NCBI GenBank assembly: GCA_044225565.1
Contig: JBGAIL010000037.1
Location: forward strand, 1-31,426
DNA length: 31,426 bases
Source: CAVXAE01 sp044225565
Lineage (GTDB): Bacteria > Pseudomonadota > Gammaproteobacteria > Steroidobacterales > Steroidobacteraceae
Direction of reading: 5' to 3'
How positions within the stretch are numbered: position 1 is the stretch's first letter; every line of letters starts with the position of its first letter. The position numbers and the translations under genes were made by a program. This document shows positions 15,682-23,939 of the stretch, in pieces. The notes beneath the pieces are model-generated. The model was not told where the DNA came from. It saw only the letters and a program-made list of their open reading frames with translations, and searched no databases.

Positions 15682-16418
15682 AGCTGCGCGTGCTGATCGT
15701 GGACGATGAGCCGCCGGCGCGGGAGCTGCTGCGCAGCCTGCTCGGCGAGATCGAGGACATGGAGCTGGCCGGCGAGGCGGCCAATGGCGAGGAGGCTCTG
15801 CGCCTGGCCGTCGAAGTCTCTCCCGACGTGGTGTTGCTCGACGTGCGCATGCCGGGCATCGGCGGCATCGAGACCGCGCGGCAGCTGAATTCGCTGGTCG
15901 AGCCGCCGGCGGTGATCTTCACCACGGCTTACGACGAATACGCGGTGAACGCCTTCGAAGCCCAGGCCACGGGCTATCTGCTCAAGCCCATCCGCAAGCA
16001 GAAGCTCGTAGATGCGCTCGCGCGCGCGGGGCGCCTCACGCGCCCGCAGTTGCAGCGGCTGGCCACGGAATCCGGCAAGCCGGCCGAGCAGCGCACGCAT
16101 ATTGCGGCGCGACATCGGGAGGGGTTGCGGCTGATCCCGATCGAAGAGGTCCTCTATTTCTTCGCCGAGCAGAAGTACACCACGGTGAGCCACACGCGCG
16201 GCTCGGACCTCATCGAGGATTCGCTGCGCTCGCTCGAGGAAGAGCTCGGCACGGCCTTCGCGCGCATCCATCGCAATGCGCTGGTCAACGTGCGATACCT
16301 GGAGCGCATCGATCGCGATTCCGCAGGCCACTATTTCGTGCGCCTGCGCGGCTGCGACGCGCCCCTGCCCGTGAGCCGCCGCATGGCGGGTGAGCTGCGG
16401 GACCGGTTCCGCATCTGA
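15678..16418 (+). CDS. LytTR-family response regulator, AlgR-like
   Basis: A 246-residue protein with a receiver domain (VLIVDDEPPARELL; phosphoacceptor Asp55 in VVLLDVRMPG; Lys in LKPIRKQKL). A C-terminal LytTR DNA-binding domain follows from about residue 140 (LIPIEEVLYFFAEQKYTTV and FARIHRNALVNVRYLERI). This layout is that of AlgR. It overlaps the kinase gene in an ATGA arrangement. The next plus-strand gene, a phosphoethanolamine transferase, starts 55 bases later without an obvious terminator between, so co-transcription is possible. Target sites were not identified in the window. Confidence 0.92.
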   Translation: MKLRVLIVDDEPPARELLRSLLGEIEDMELAGEAANGEEALRLAVEVSPDVVLLDVRMPGIGGIETARQLNSLVEPPAVIFTTAYDEYAVNAFEAQATGYLLKPIRKQKLVDALARAGRLTRPQLQRLATESGKPAEQRTHIAARHREGLRLIPIEEVLYFFAEQKYTTVSHTRGSDLIEDSLRSLEEELGTAFARIHRNALVNVRYLERIDRDSAGHYFVRLRGCDAPLPVSRRMAGELRDRFRI

Positions 16419-16473
16419 CATCGTGAGCGCCCCCGGGCGATTGATTTGGCTCGGCCGCCCCGTCCTACGGCGG

Positions 16474-18156
16474 ATGAGAGCGCCGCGCGCAGATTCCTCC
16501 GGCCGTCCCGTCTTCAAGTACCGTCTCCGCTTCCCCAGCCAGACGAGCTTCGGCATCACGGTCTCGCTGCTGTGGGCGCTCCTGTACAACGTCACCTTCT
16601 GGCACTCGACCGCGCGGGCGATGTGGTATCCGCACGCCAGCTCCTTCCTCTTCTTCGCGAGCCTGCTCATCGTGATGATCGCGGCTCACGCCACGCTGCT
16701 GCTCCTGGTGCCGACGCGACCCGGCCTGCGCATCGTGGCCAGCCTGCTCTTCGTGGTGAGCGCGCTCAGCGCGTATTTCTCGGATACCTATGGCGCTCTC
16801 ATGAACGGCGAGATGATGCGCAACGTCGTTCAGACGGACCCTGCGGAGGTCCGCGGGCTCGTCACGGCAGGCCTGCTGATCCGGCTCGTATTCCGGGCGT
16901 CCTGCCGGCCATTCTCGTGTGGTGGGTGGCGATGCCGCGCACGGGCTTTCGCGAAGAGCTCAAGCAGAGAGCGATCTTCCTCGGGGTTGCTTGGCTGCTT
17001 GCCCGTCAGCATGCTCGCCGCCTCGGCCAGCTACGCCGTGTTCCTTCGCGAGCACAAGCCGCTGCGCTCCTTCGCTGCGCCCATGGCCGTCGTCGCCAAC
17101 TCGGTGGGCTTGCTCGTGGCCAGGGAACGCACGGAGTACACGGGGCCGCTGTTGCATGAAGGAGGGGTGGCGCATCGCCTGGCCCCACAAGGCACGAAGC
17201 CGCTGGTGCTGTTCCTGGTCATCGGCGAGACCGCGCGGGCCGCGAACTTCGAGCTGGGCGGCTATCCGCGCGAGACGAATCCACGCTTGAAGGACGAGCC
17301 CGACCTCGTCTACTTCGATCACGCGACGTCCTGTGGCACTTCGACCGCCACGTCGGTGCCGTGCATCTTTTCACCGTTCGGCCGAGCCACTTTCAACGTG
17401 GATCTGGCGGATCGCTACGCCAATCTGCTCGACGTGCTCGAGAGCACCGGTATCGACGTGGAGTGGCGCGACAACAATGCTGGATGCAAGGGAGTGTGCA
17501 AACGGGTGCGTGCGATCTCGTACGCCTCGCGGCCGGACCGGGCGCTCTGCCCCCACTCCTATTGCTTCGACGAGGTGATGCTGAAGGATCTTCCACAGCG
17601 GCTCGGGGGCGTGACGCGCGACACGATCATCGTCTTTCACCAGATCGGCAGCCACGGGCCTGCCTATGCGGAGCGCTACCCGGAGGCATCGGAGCGCTTC
17701 CGGCCTGCCTGCCGGTCGAACGAGCTGCACCGCTGCTCGTCGGAGCAGATCGTCAACGCATACGACAATTCGATCGCGTATACCGATTCCGTGCTCGCCC
17801 GACAGATCGACCTGCTGCGCGATGCGGCGGAGAGGCTGGATGGCGCGCTGATCTACGCTTCCGACCACGGCGAGTCCCTGGGCGAGGGCGGCGTGTACCT
17901 GCACGGCCTGCCGTACTCCATGGCGCCGGGTGCGCAGAAGGAGATTCCATTGCTCGTCTGGACGTCGTCGGGATCCCGTCAGCGCATCGGGCTGGACGAG
18001 GAATGCCTGAAGCGGCAGGCCCACCAGCCGGTGAGCCACGACAATCTCTATCACACGGTGATGGGACTCTTCGGAGTCCGCAACGGCGCCTTCGACGGCA
18101 AGCTCGATCTGCTGGCCGCCTGCCGGCGCGAGGCCTCGAAGGTCAAGGCGCGTTGA
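16474..18156 (+). CDS. eptA: Phosphoethanolamine-lipid A transferase, EptA/PmrC family, with a compensated frameshift
   Basis: EptA enzymes transfer phosphoethanolamine to lipid A at the periplasmic face of the inner membrane, lowering polymyxin binding. The N-terminal part has membrane helices, and the sulfatase-fold domain starts at LVLFLVIGETARAANFELGG. The nucleophile is the second Thr of SCGTSTATSVPC (about residue 291), and metal ligands lie in IYASDHGESLGE and the later HGLP motif. Between about 16902 and 17010 some 36 residues are in the wrong frame (Cys/Arg/Ser-rich). The next frame gives the expected membrane helix GVLPAILVWWVAMPRTGFRE and RAIFLGVAWLLA. One base seems missing near 16902 and one extra near 17010. 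ATG 16474 is used; an upstream in-frame start overlaps the regulator gene. The 3' end overlaps the convergent CoA-transferase by 14 bases. Confidence 0.88.
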   Translation: MRAPRADSSGRPVFKYRLRFPSQTSFGITVSLLWALLYNVTFWHSTARAMWYPHASSFLFFASLLIVMIAAHATLLLLVPTRPGLRIVASLLFVVSALSAYFSDTYGALMNGEMMRNVVQTDPAEVRGLVTAGLLIRLVFRASCRPFSCGGWRCRARAFAKSSSRERSSSGLLGCLPVSMLAASASYAVFLREHKPLRSFAAPMAVVANSVGLLVARERTEYTGPLLHEGGVAHRLAPQGTKPLVLFLVIGETARAANFELGGYPRETNPRLKDEPDLVYFDHATSCGTSTATSVPCIFSPFGRATFNVDLADRYANLLDVLESTGIDVEWRDNNAGCKGVCKRVRAISYASRPDRALCPHSYCFDEVMLKDLPQRLGGVTRDTIIVFHQIGSHGPAYAERYPEASERFRPACRSNELHRCSSEQIVNAYDNSIAYTDSVLARQIDLLRDAAERLDGALIYASDHGESLGEGGVYLHGLPYSMAPGAQKEIPLLVWTSSGSRQRIGLDEECLKRQAHQPVSHDNLYHTVMGLFGVRNGAFDGKLDLLAACRREASKVKAR

Positions 18157-19351
18157 GGCCGCCGGGCTCGCGCGCCACACCTTCGGCGAGCATCTGCTCG
18201 ATCTGCGCCGGCGAGAAGCCACATTCGGTCAGCACGTCCCGCGTGTCCGCGCCGAGCGCCCGCGGCGGATCGTCTTCGCGAGGCGCGATGCCTTCGAAGA
18301 CGACCGGCTGCGGGAGCATCCGCTTGATCTCCGCCGGATAGCGCGCGCCCACGTCGAAGAACCCGATGTCCGCGAGATGGGGGTCGTCGAGCAGGTCCTC
18401 GAGCCGGTTGATCTGGGAGCAGGGCACGTCGAGCCGCGAGAGCGTCTCGATCCAGCTCGCCGTGTCGCGCTGAAGCAGCGTTTCGGCGAGCACGCCGTAG
18501 AGCTCGTCGATGTGGTCCTGGCGGCCTTCCGCCTTCGCGAACCACGGCCGTTCCATGACGTCCGTGCGCCCGGCTTCGGCGAGAAAGCGACGCCATTGCT
18601 CCGCCGTGTAGGGCAGTACGGCGATCCAGCCATCGCGCGTGCGATAAGGCCGGCGGTCCGCTGAAAGCACGCGCGAGTAGCCTACGCGGCCCTTTTCGTC
18701 GAAGGTGGCGCCCGCGAGATGCTCGTTGAGCAGGAACGAGGCCAGCGCCTCGAACATCGGCACCTCGACGCGAATCGCTCCCTTGCGGCCGCGTGCCCGT
18801 GCGACGAGTGCAGCGAGAATGCCGTACACCGCATGCAATGCGCCCACCTTGTCCGCGAGGATGGTGGGAATGAACTCGGGATCCTCGCCCTTGTGCTGTG
18901 CGATGCCGGCGAGTCCCGCGGCGGCCTGGATCACGTCGTCGAAGGCGGGCCGGCCGCGATAGCGGCCTCGCTGCCCGAACCCGATCGCCGAGCAGTACAC
19001 GATGCCGGGATTGAGGGCCGCCACCGCATCGAAGCCCACGCCGAGCCGCTGCGCCGCCTCCGCGCGCATGTTGTGCAGCAGGACGTCGGACTTCGCGATC
19101 ATCCGCCCGAGCGCTGCCTTGCCACGGGCGCTCTTGAGATCCAGCGCGATGGCCCGCTTGTTGCGATTGTTGTTGACGTAGAGCGCGCCCATGCCCGCGG
19201 CCCGGGGATGGGAGCTGCGGGCCACGTCGCCTTCGACGGGCTCCACCTTCGTGACCGTGGCGCCGAGGTCCGCCAGCACCTGGCCTGCGAATGGCCCCAT
19301 CACCACCGCGCTCAGCTCCAGGACGCTCACGCCTTCCAGCAGGGGAATCAT
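18143..19351 (-). CDS. CaiB/BaiF family CoA-transferase
   Basis: A 402-residue class III CoA-transferase, which moves CoA between carboxylic acids, or acts as a racemase in some members, through an aspartyl-CoA intermediate. The N-terminus (EGVSVLELSAVVMGPFAGQV, LADLGATVTKVEP) is typical. The catalytic Asp is the first of AFDDVIQAAAG, about residue 138, within the family pattern PaYDxxxQA. The SADRRPYRTRDGWIAVLPYT segment is also characteristic. ATG 19351 matches the family start; the open frame extends further upstream without support. It is divergent from the FecI gene and convergent with eptA. Acyl substrate cannot be assigned. A 6-bp hairpin (19352-19369) sits right at its start with no clear Shine-Dalgarno. 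Confidence 0.9.
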   Translation of the reverse strand: MIPLLEGVSVLELSAVVMGPFAGQVLADLGATVTKVEPVEGDVARSSHPRAAGMGALYVNNNRNKRAIALDLKSARGKAALGRMIAKSDVLLHNMRAEAAQRLGVGFDAVAALNPGIVYCSAIGFGQRGRYRGRPAFDDVIQAAAGLAGIAQHKGEDPEFIPTILADKVGALHAVYGILAALVARARGRKGAIRVEVPMFEALASFLLNEHLAGATFDEKGRVGYSRVLSADRRPYRTRDGWIAVLPYTAEQWRRFLAEAGRTDVMERPWFAKAEGRQDHIDELYGVLAETLLQRDTASWIETLSRLDVPCSQINRLEDLLDDPHLADIGFFDVGARYPAEIKRMLPQPVVFEGIAPREDDPPRALGADTRDVLTECGFSPAQIEQMLAEGVAREPGGLNAP

Positions 19352-19491
19352 GGGCTCAGAATCGAGCCCGCCGGCCGATCCCGCAAGTACGCCGGGGTTA
19401 TTTATCGATGCGCGGGCCGGATTGCGGGCTCGTGGTATCCATTCGCGCCCCCGTTCGGCTCTATCCTTATGGAGCAACCGCAAAAGCCCCC

Positions 19492-20010
19492 ATGGACCCC
19501 CAGGAAAAGCGTGCCTTCGTCGCCTCGATCGCCGCCCGGCACGACCGGGCCGTGCGGCAGTTCCTGGAGGCACGCCTGAAGCACGCCGTGGCGGACGTTC
19601 CCGACCTCCTGCAGGAGGTGTTCCTCCGCATGATGCGCGTGAGCCATCCTGAGGACATCCGCACCCCCGAGGCTTACCTGTTCACCGTCGCCAAGGCCGT
19701 GCTCCACCAGCACCGCCTGCGGCAGAACGCCCGACCGGAAGTCGTCGACATCACGGACGTGCTGAGCGAGCTCGAGGACTACGAGGAGGTCGGTCCCGAG
19801 GCGCAGCTGCAGGCGCGGCAGCGCCTGGACGAGCTCGAGCGCTCGCTCGCCCAGCTGCCCCGGAAGGCCTATGTGACGCTCATCCTCAACCGCGTCGCCG
19901 GCATGCCGCTCGAGGAAGTCGGGCGGCGGCTCGGCATCTCCCGGCCGATGGCCAAGAAATACCTGGCCCGGGCACTGGCCCATTGCCGGCAGCGGAGCAC
20001 CGCGCCTTGA
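19492..20010 (+). CDS. FecI-like ECF RNA polymerase sigma factor
   Basis: A 172-residue extracytoplasmic-function sigma factor. Region 2 is recognisable in DVPDLLQEVFLRMMRVSHPE and the following EAYLFTVAKAVLHQH. Region 4 is recognisable in LPRKAYVTLILNRVAGMPLE with the helix-turn-helix EVGRRLGISRPMAKKYLARA. This is the FecI pattern, in which the sigma factor is held by a membrane FecR protein and released when a TonB receptor binds its ligand. The FecR gene begins within the stop codon region (TTGA overlap) and the receptor follows, completing the three-part signalling unit. ATG 19492 fits the family start, though its ribosome-binding site is weak. Confidence 0.9.
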   Translation: MDPQEKRAFVASIAARHDRAVRQFLEARLKHAVADVPDLLQEVFLRMMRVSHPEDIRTPEAYLFTVAKAVLHQHRLRQNARPEVVDITDVLSELEDYEEVGPEAQLQARQRLDELERSLAQLPRKAYVTLILNRVAGMPLEEVGRRLGISRPMAKKYLARALAHCRQRSTAP

Positions 20011-21158
20011 TCGGAAAGCGCAGCACGGGCGGTGGCCGCCACAACGAGCAGATCCTCGATGAGGCGGCGGAATGGTTCGTCGAGGCTCGCGAGGGCGATC
20101 TCGATGCGCGCGCGCGGCAGGAGTTCGTGGCCTGGCTGCAGCGGTCGCCGGATCACATCCGCGCCTATCTCGAGGTTGCCGCCTTCTGGTCGGACCTGCC
20201 GCAGCTCGCCGACAAGGATGCCGTCGACGTCGAAGCCCTCATCGCCTACGCGCGCAGCGGCGACAACGTGATTCCCCTCGCGGAAGGCGGCCCCGCGACT
20301 CGAGCCCGGGCTCCGGACATCGACGGGTCAGCGGCCGCCACGCCGGCACCTGCCCGCCGCACCAGGCTCGCTCGGCGGTCGTTCGCCGCGGCGGCCGCGA
20401 TCTCGCTGCTGGCCATGGGCCTGTGTGGAGGCTGGTGGCTGTGGGGCGGCAACGGCCAGAGCTATGCGACGGCCATCGGTGAGCGGCGCAGCGTGACGCT
20501 GTCCGACGGCTCGACCATCGACATGAATGCGAAGTCGCGCATCCGCATCCGCTTCAGCAAGCAGGGGCGCGACGTCGAGCTGCTCGAGGGGCAGGCGCTG
20601 TTCACCGTGGCCCGGGATCCGGCGCGCCCCTTCGTCGTCAGCAGCGCAGACACGCGCGTACGCGCGGTCGGCACGCAGTTCGTGGTGTATCGCCGCAAGT
20701 CCGGCACGACGGTGACGGTGCTCGAGGGCAAGGTATCGGTGGTCGATGCCAAGGCTCCGCCCGCACCTGTATCTAAATCGGAGTCTGCGGTCGCCGTGGC
20801 GCCGGGCCGCGCGACTGCCGGCGGCTCCGCTGCAGCCCCGGTGTTCCTCGAAGCCGGGCAGCAGGTGCTCATGCGCGGCAATGCGACTCCGCTGCCGCAG
20901 CGCGCCGACCTGGCGATCGCCACCGCCTGGACGCAGCGACAGATCGTCTTCCAGGGCACGCCGCTCACCGAAGTGGTGGAGGAGTTCAACCGCTACAACA
21001 CGCGGCAGATGGTGATCCTCGATCCGGGCCTGGCGGGCGTGCGAGTCAGCGGCATCTTCTCTTCCACGCAGTCCGCCTCGCTGCTGCGTTTCCTGCGCGA
21101 GCAGGTCGGGCTGACCGTGAGCGAGCGCGACGACACGGTCGAGATCTCACGCCACTAG
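20007..21158 (+). CDS. FecR-type anti-sigma factor / signal transducer
   Basis: A protein of about 383 residues in the standard order: a cytoplasmic DUF4880 segment (AAEWFVEAREGDLDARARQE FVAWLQ, split), one membrane helix (FAAAAAISLLAMGLCGGWWL), then the periplasmic FecR domain (ERRSVTLSDGSTIDMNAKSR) with the hallmark VRAVGTQFVV. A Pro/Ala-rich linker leads to a C-terminal STN-like domain (IVFQGTPLTEVVEEFNRYN). It would hold the FecI partner at the membrane and relay the signal from the TonB receptor. TTG 20007 overlaps the sigma-factor stop, suggesting translational coupling; an in-frame TTG at 19983 is the alternative. The family call is secure. Confidence 0.9.
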   Translation: MIGKRSTGGGRHNEQILDEAAEWFVEAREGDLDARARQEFVAWLQRSPDHIRAYLEVAAFWSDLPQLADKDAVDVEALIAYARSGDNVIPLAEGGPATRARAPDIDGSAAATPAPARRTRLARRSFAAAAAISLLAMGLCGGWWLWGGNGQSYATAIGERRSVTLSDGSTIDMNAKSRIRIRFSKQGRDVELLEGQALFTVARDPARPFVVSSADTRVRAVGTQFVVYRRKSGTTVTVLEGKVSVVDAKAPPAPVSKSESAVAVAPGRATAGGSAAAPVFLEAGQQVLMRGNATPLPQRADLAIATAWTQRQIVFQGTPLTEVVEEFNRYNTRQMVILDPGLAGVRVSGIFSSTQSASLLRFLREQVGLTVSERDDTVEISRH

Positions 21159-21305
21159 CCTGGGGAACGTCGCTTCGAAGCAACGGAGCCCGCGAAATCC
21201 ATGAAGCCGGTATCCACTCCCCGATCACCGATGCTCATTCCTTGTGGAGCCCGGCGATTCGACCGGGACGAAGCCAACAGCCTCGTGCGAGGCAGGGGAG
21301 CATTC

Positions 21306-23936
21306 ATGAGAATCGCAATCGTGGCGACTGCCGTGTGTCTGGGCACCGTCGGCCTCTCGGCCGCGGCCGACGTCTCCGCGGCCATCCGCAAGCCGACCCA
21401 TATTCCGGCGCAGCTGCTGGGGCCCGCGCTGCAGAGCCTCGCCAAGGAGCGCGGCTTCCAGGTGGTGTACCTCTCCGATCATGTCGATCCGTTGCACACG
21501 CAGGGTGCGAGCGGCGAGCTCACCTCCGACGAGGCACTGGAGCGGCTGCTGATCGGCACCGGCTTGAGCTACCGCCACCTCGACGAGACGACCATCACCG
21601 TCTTCCGCACGGGCGGCGAAGCTGGCGGCGAGGCCAACTCAACGGGCCACGTCCCTGCCATGCCTGCGAAGGAGGCTGCTTCGAAGAAAGGCTTCTGGGA
21701 TCGGTTCCGCATCTCGCAGGAGGGGGCGCCCGCTGCATTCTCCCGGCTCGCGGCCGCGGATCAGGACGCGGCGGCCGGCAATGTCGCACAGAGCGCGGCG
21801 GCGTCCAGCGATCGGGTGGAGGAAGTCATCGTCACCGCCAACAAGCGCGAAGAGAGGCTGAGGGACGTGGCTGCGCCGATCAGCGCCGTCACCGGCAGCC
21901 AGCTGAAGGACATGGGCGCGCAGAGCCTGGGCGACTACATCACCAGGCTGCCGGGCGTGACGTTCAACGACTATCAGCCCAACGTCTCGGAAGTGATCGT
22001 GCGCGGGCTCTCGGCGACCACCTATCACGAGCAGGGGCAGACGACCGTCGGCTACTACATCAACGAGATCCCGCTGGCCGAGGCCGGCTGGCCGGTCGTC
22101 ATCCCGGACGTCGACACGTTCGACCTCGATCGTGTCGAGGTGCTGCGCGGGCCGCAGGGCACCTTGTTCGGCGCCGCCGCCCTCGGCGGCGCGGTCAACT
22201 ACATCGCGCGGGAAGCGAACACCGGCCGCTTCGAGTCGGCGGCGGAGGCGATGGTCGGCAAGACCCGGAACGCGGGGAGCATGAACTACGCTGCCAAGGG
22301 CATGCTCAACGTCCCGCTCGTCGAGGACAAGCTGGCGGTCCGCGCAGTCGCGCTGCGACGCTTCGAAGCCGGCTACCTCGACAACATCACCACGGGCAGG
22401 GACGACGAGAACGATTTCACCACCACCGGCGCGCGCCTTTCGGCCGTGTACACGCCGGGTGAGAGCACCAAGCTGTCCTGGCTCACCATGTATCAAAAGG
22501 GCAGGCTCGACGATCAGACTTACCTGATTCTCGGCACCCGCGACCGCGATGCGAGCGTGCTGGAGCCGCACATCACGGAATTCCTGATCCAGAGCCTGCG
22601 CCTCGACCAGGACCTGGGGCTCGCGAAGCTGACGGTGCTCGGCTCGTATGCCACCAAGGATGGCAAGCCGACTTTCGATGCGACCACGACCTGCTACCTG
22701 CAGTGCACCCCGACGCCATCCAACAGCCACGTGCAATCCAGAGCCACGCATTTCGAAGCGCGCCTCGCCTCGAACGATGCCGGGAGCCGCCTCACCTGGC
22801 TCGTCGGCGCGGCCTACTACGAGAGTACCAAGGACACGTTCGACGTCGTGCACCAGGACGGAGCTGCCGCGTACGTCGACGCGAACCCGGGCCTCTTCGG
22901 GGGCTATCCCGGCTCGCTGCTCGCTCCGGACGATCTGCTCACGCGGTATATCGTCGATCAGACGAACAAGGACAAAGGGCTCTTCGGCGAGATCTCCTTC
23001 AAGCTGACGCCTCGGTGGAACGCCACGCTGGGGGGACGCTTCTTCGACACTCGCAGCGACACGACCGTGACGCGTCCGCCCAACGCGCTCTTCCCCAACG
23101 TGTTCACGCCGACGACCACCTCGTTCAACGAGCTGCAGGATGAGAAAGGTTTCACCCCGAAGGCCACGTTGGCTTTCCGCCCGCGTGACGGGTTGCTGGC
23201 CTATGCCACCTACTCACAGGGCTTCCGCGTCGGTGGCGCGAATCCGAACCCGCCCACGCTCACCGGCGTGCCGACCAGCTACGACAGCGACTCTTCGAAG
23301 AACTACGAGATCGGCATGCGCGCCGATCTCGCGGATCGGCGCGTGCTGATCGACGCCACGGTGTTCCGCATCGACTGGACCGACATCCAGGTGCGCCTCT
23401 TCACACCGGCGCCTTTCTTCTACTCCTACGTGACCAATGCCGGCGAGGCGAAGATCGAAGGCGTGGAGTTCTCCGGCGCGTTCCAGGCCTCGCGCATGCT
23501 CGGCTTGCAGACGACGGTCACCTATCAGGACGCCACGGTGTCGAAGTTCCTGCCCGACACCTTCGCCGCGAACGGCCTGGGGGGTTACCCGCCCGGCACG
23601 GTGCTGCCCGGCTCCTCGAAGTGGACGACGGCCGCGACGGCCACGCTGCGACTCGACCACCTGCCGTTCGCGCCGCGGTTCGAGGTGAGCCATCGCTACC
23701 TCTCCAAGGCACCCGTGGCATTCGACTCGATCACGGAGCGCGGCGGGTTCGGCATCTTCGACCTGCGCCTGGCGTTGAGCCTCAGGGAGGACACGTCGCT
23801 CGCGCTGTTCGCGAACAACATCTTCGACAAGTATGGTGTGCTCAACGCGCCGTTCGCGGACTTCCCGCCTCGGGCGTACGGCTCCGCGACGCGGCCTCGC
23901 TCGTTCGGCGTGCGTGTGAACTGGGACTTCAACTGA
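21306..23936 (+). CDS. TonB-dependent outer-membrane receptor with N-terminal STN signalling domain
   Basis: An 876-residue protein with a signal peptide of about 20 residues and an STN domain (roughly 35-100: PAQLLGPALQSLAKERGFQV onward, LIGTGLSYRHLDETTITV). A linker follows, then the TonB-box region VEEVIVTANKR at about 171-181 and the plug domain with VEVLRGPQGTLFGAAALGGA. A 22-strand-type barrel ends in VNWDFN with a terminal aromatic-rich strand. The STN domain is what couples such receptors to FecR/FecI. ATG 21306 is selected for its signal peptide and the GGGGAG just upstream; the frame is open for 35 more codons without support. The substrate is unknown: this subfamily (annotated simply as TonB-dependent receptor in Steroidobacter-like bacteria) is not clearly siderophore-specific. 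Confidence 0.92.
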   Translation: MRIAIVATAVCLGTVGLSAAADVSAAIRKPTHIPAQLLGPALQSLAKERGFQVVYLSDHVDPLHTQGASGELTSDEALERLLIGTGLSYRHLDETTITVFRTGGEAGGEANSTGHVPAMPAKEAASKKGFWDRFRISQEGAPAAFSRLAAADQDAAAGNVAQSAAASSDRVEEVIVTANKREERLRDVAAPISAVTGSQLKDMGAQSLGDYITRLPGVTFNDYQPNVSEVIVRGLSATTYHEQGQTTVGYYINEIPLAEAGWPVVIPDVDTFDLDRVEVLRGPQGTLFGAAALGGAVNYIAREANTGRFESAAEAMVGKTRNAGSMNYAAKGMLNVPLVEDKLAVRAVALRRFEAGYLDNITTGRDDENDFTTTGARLSAVYTPGESTKLSWLTMYQKGRLDDQTYLILGTRDRDASVLEPHITEFLIQSLRLDQDLGLAKLTVLGSYATKDGKPTFDATTTCYLQCTPTPSNSHVQSRATHFEARLASNDAGSRLTWLVGAAYYESTKDTFDVVHQDGAAAYVDANPGLFGGYPGSLLAPDDLLTRYIVDQTNKDKGLFGEISFKLTPRWNATLGGRFFDTRSDTTVTRPPNALFPNVFTPTTTSFNELQDEKGFTPKATLAFRPRDGLLAYATYSQGFRVGGANPNPPTLTGVPTSYDSDSSKNYEIGMRADLADRRVLIDATVFRIDWTDIQVRLFTPAPFFYSYVTNAGEAKIEGVEFSGAFQASRMLGLQTTVTYQDATVSKFLPDTFAANGLGGYPPGTVLPGSSKWTTAATATLRLDHLPFAPRFEVSHRYLSKAPVAFDSITERGGFGIFDLRLALSLREDTSLALFANNIFDKYGVLNAPFADFPPRAYGSATRPRSFGVRVNWDFN

Positions 23937-23939
23937 CGT

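Noticed and set aside
21639..22853. A 404-codon minus-strand open frame in the TonB receptor gene
   Set aside because: It overlaps the plug and barrel coding region completely and its product is Arg/Gly-rich shadow sequence.
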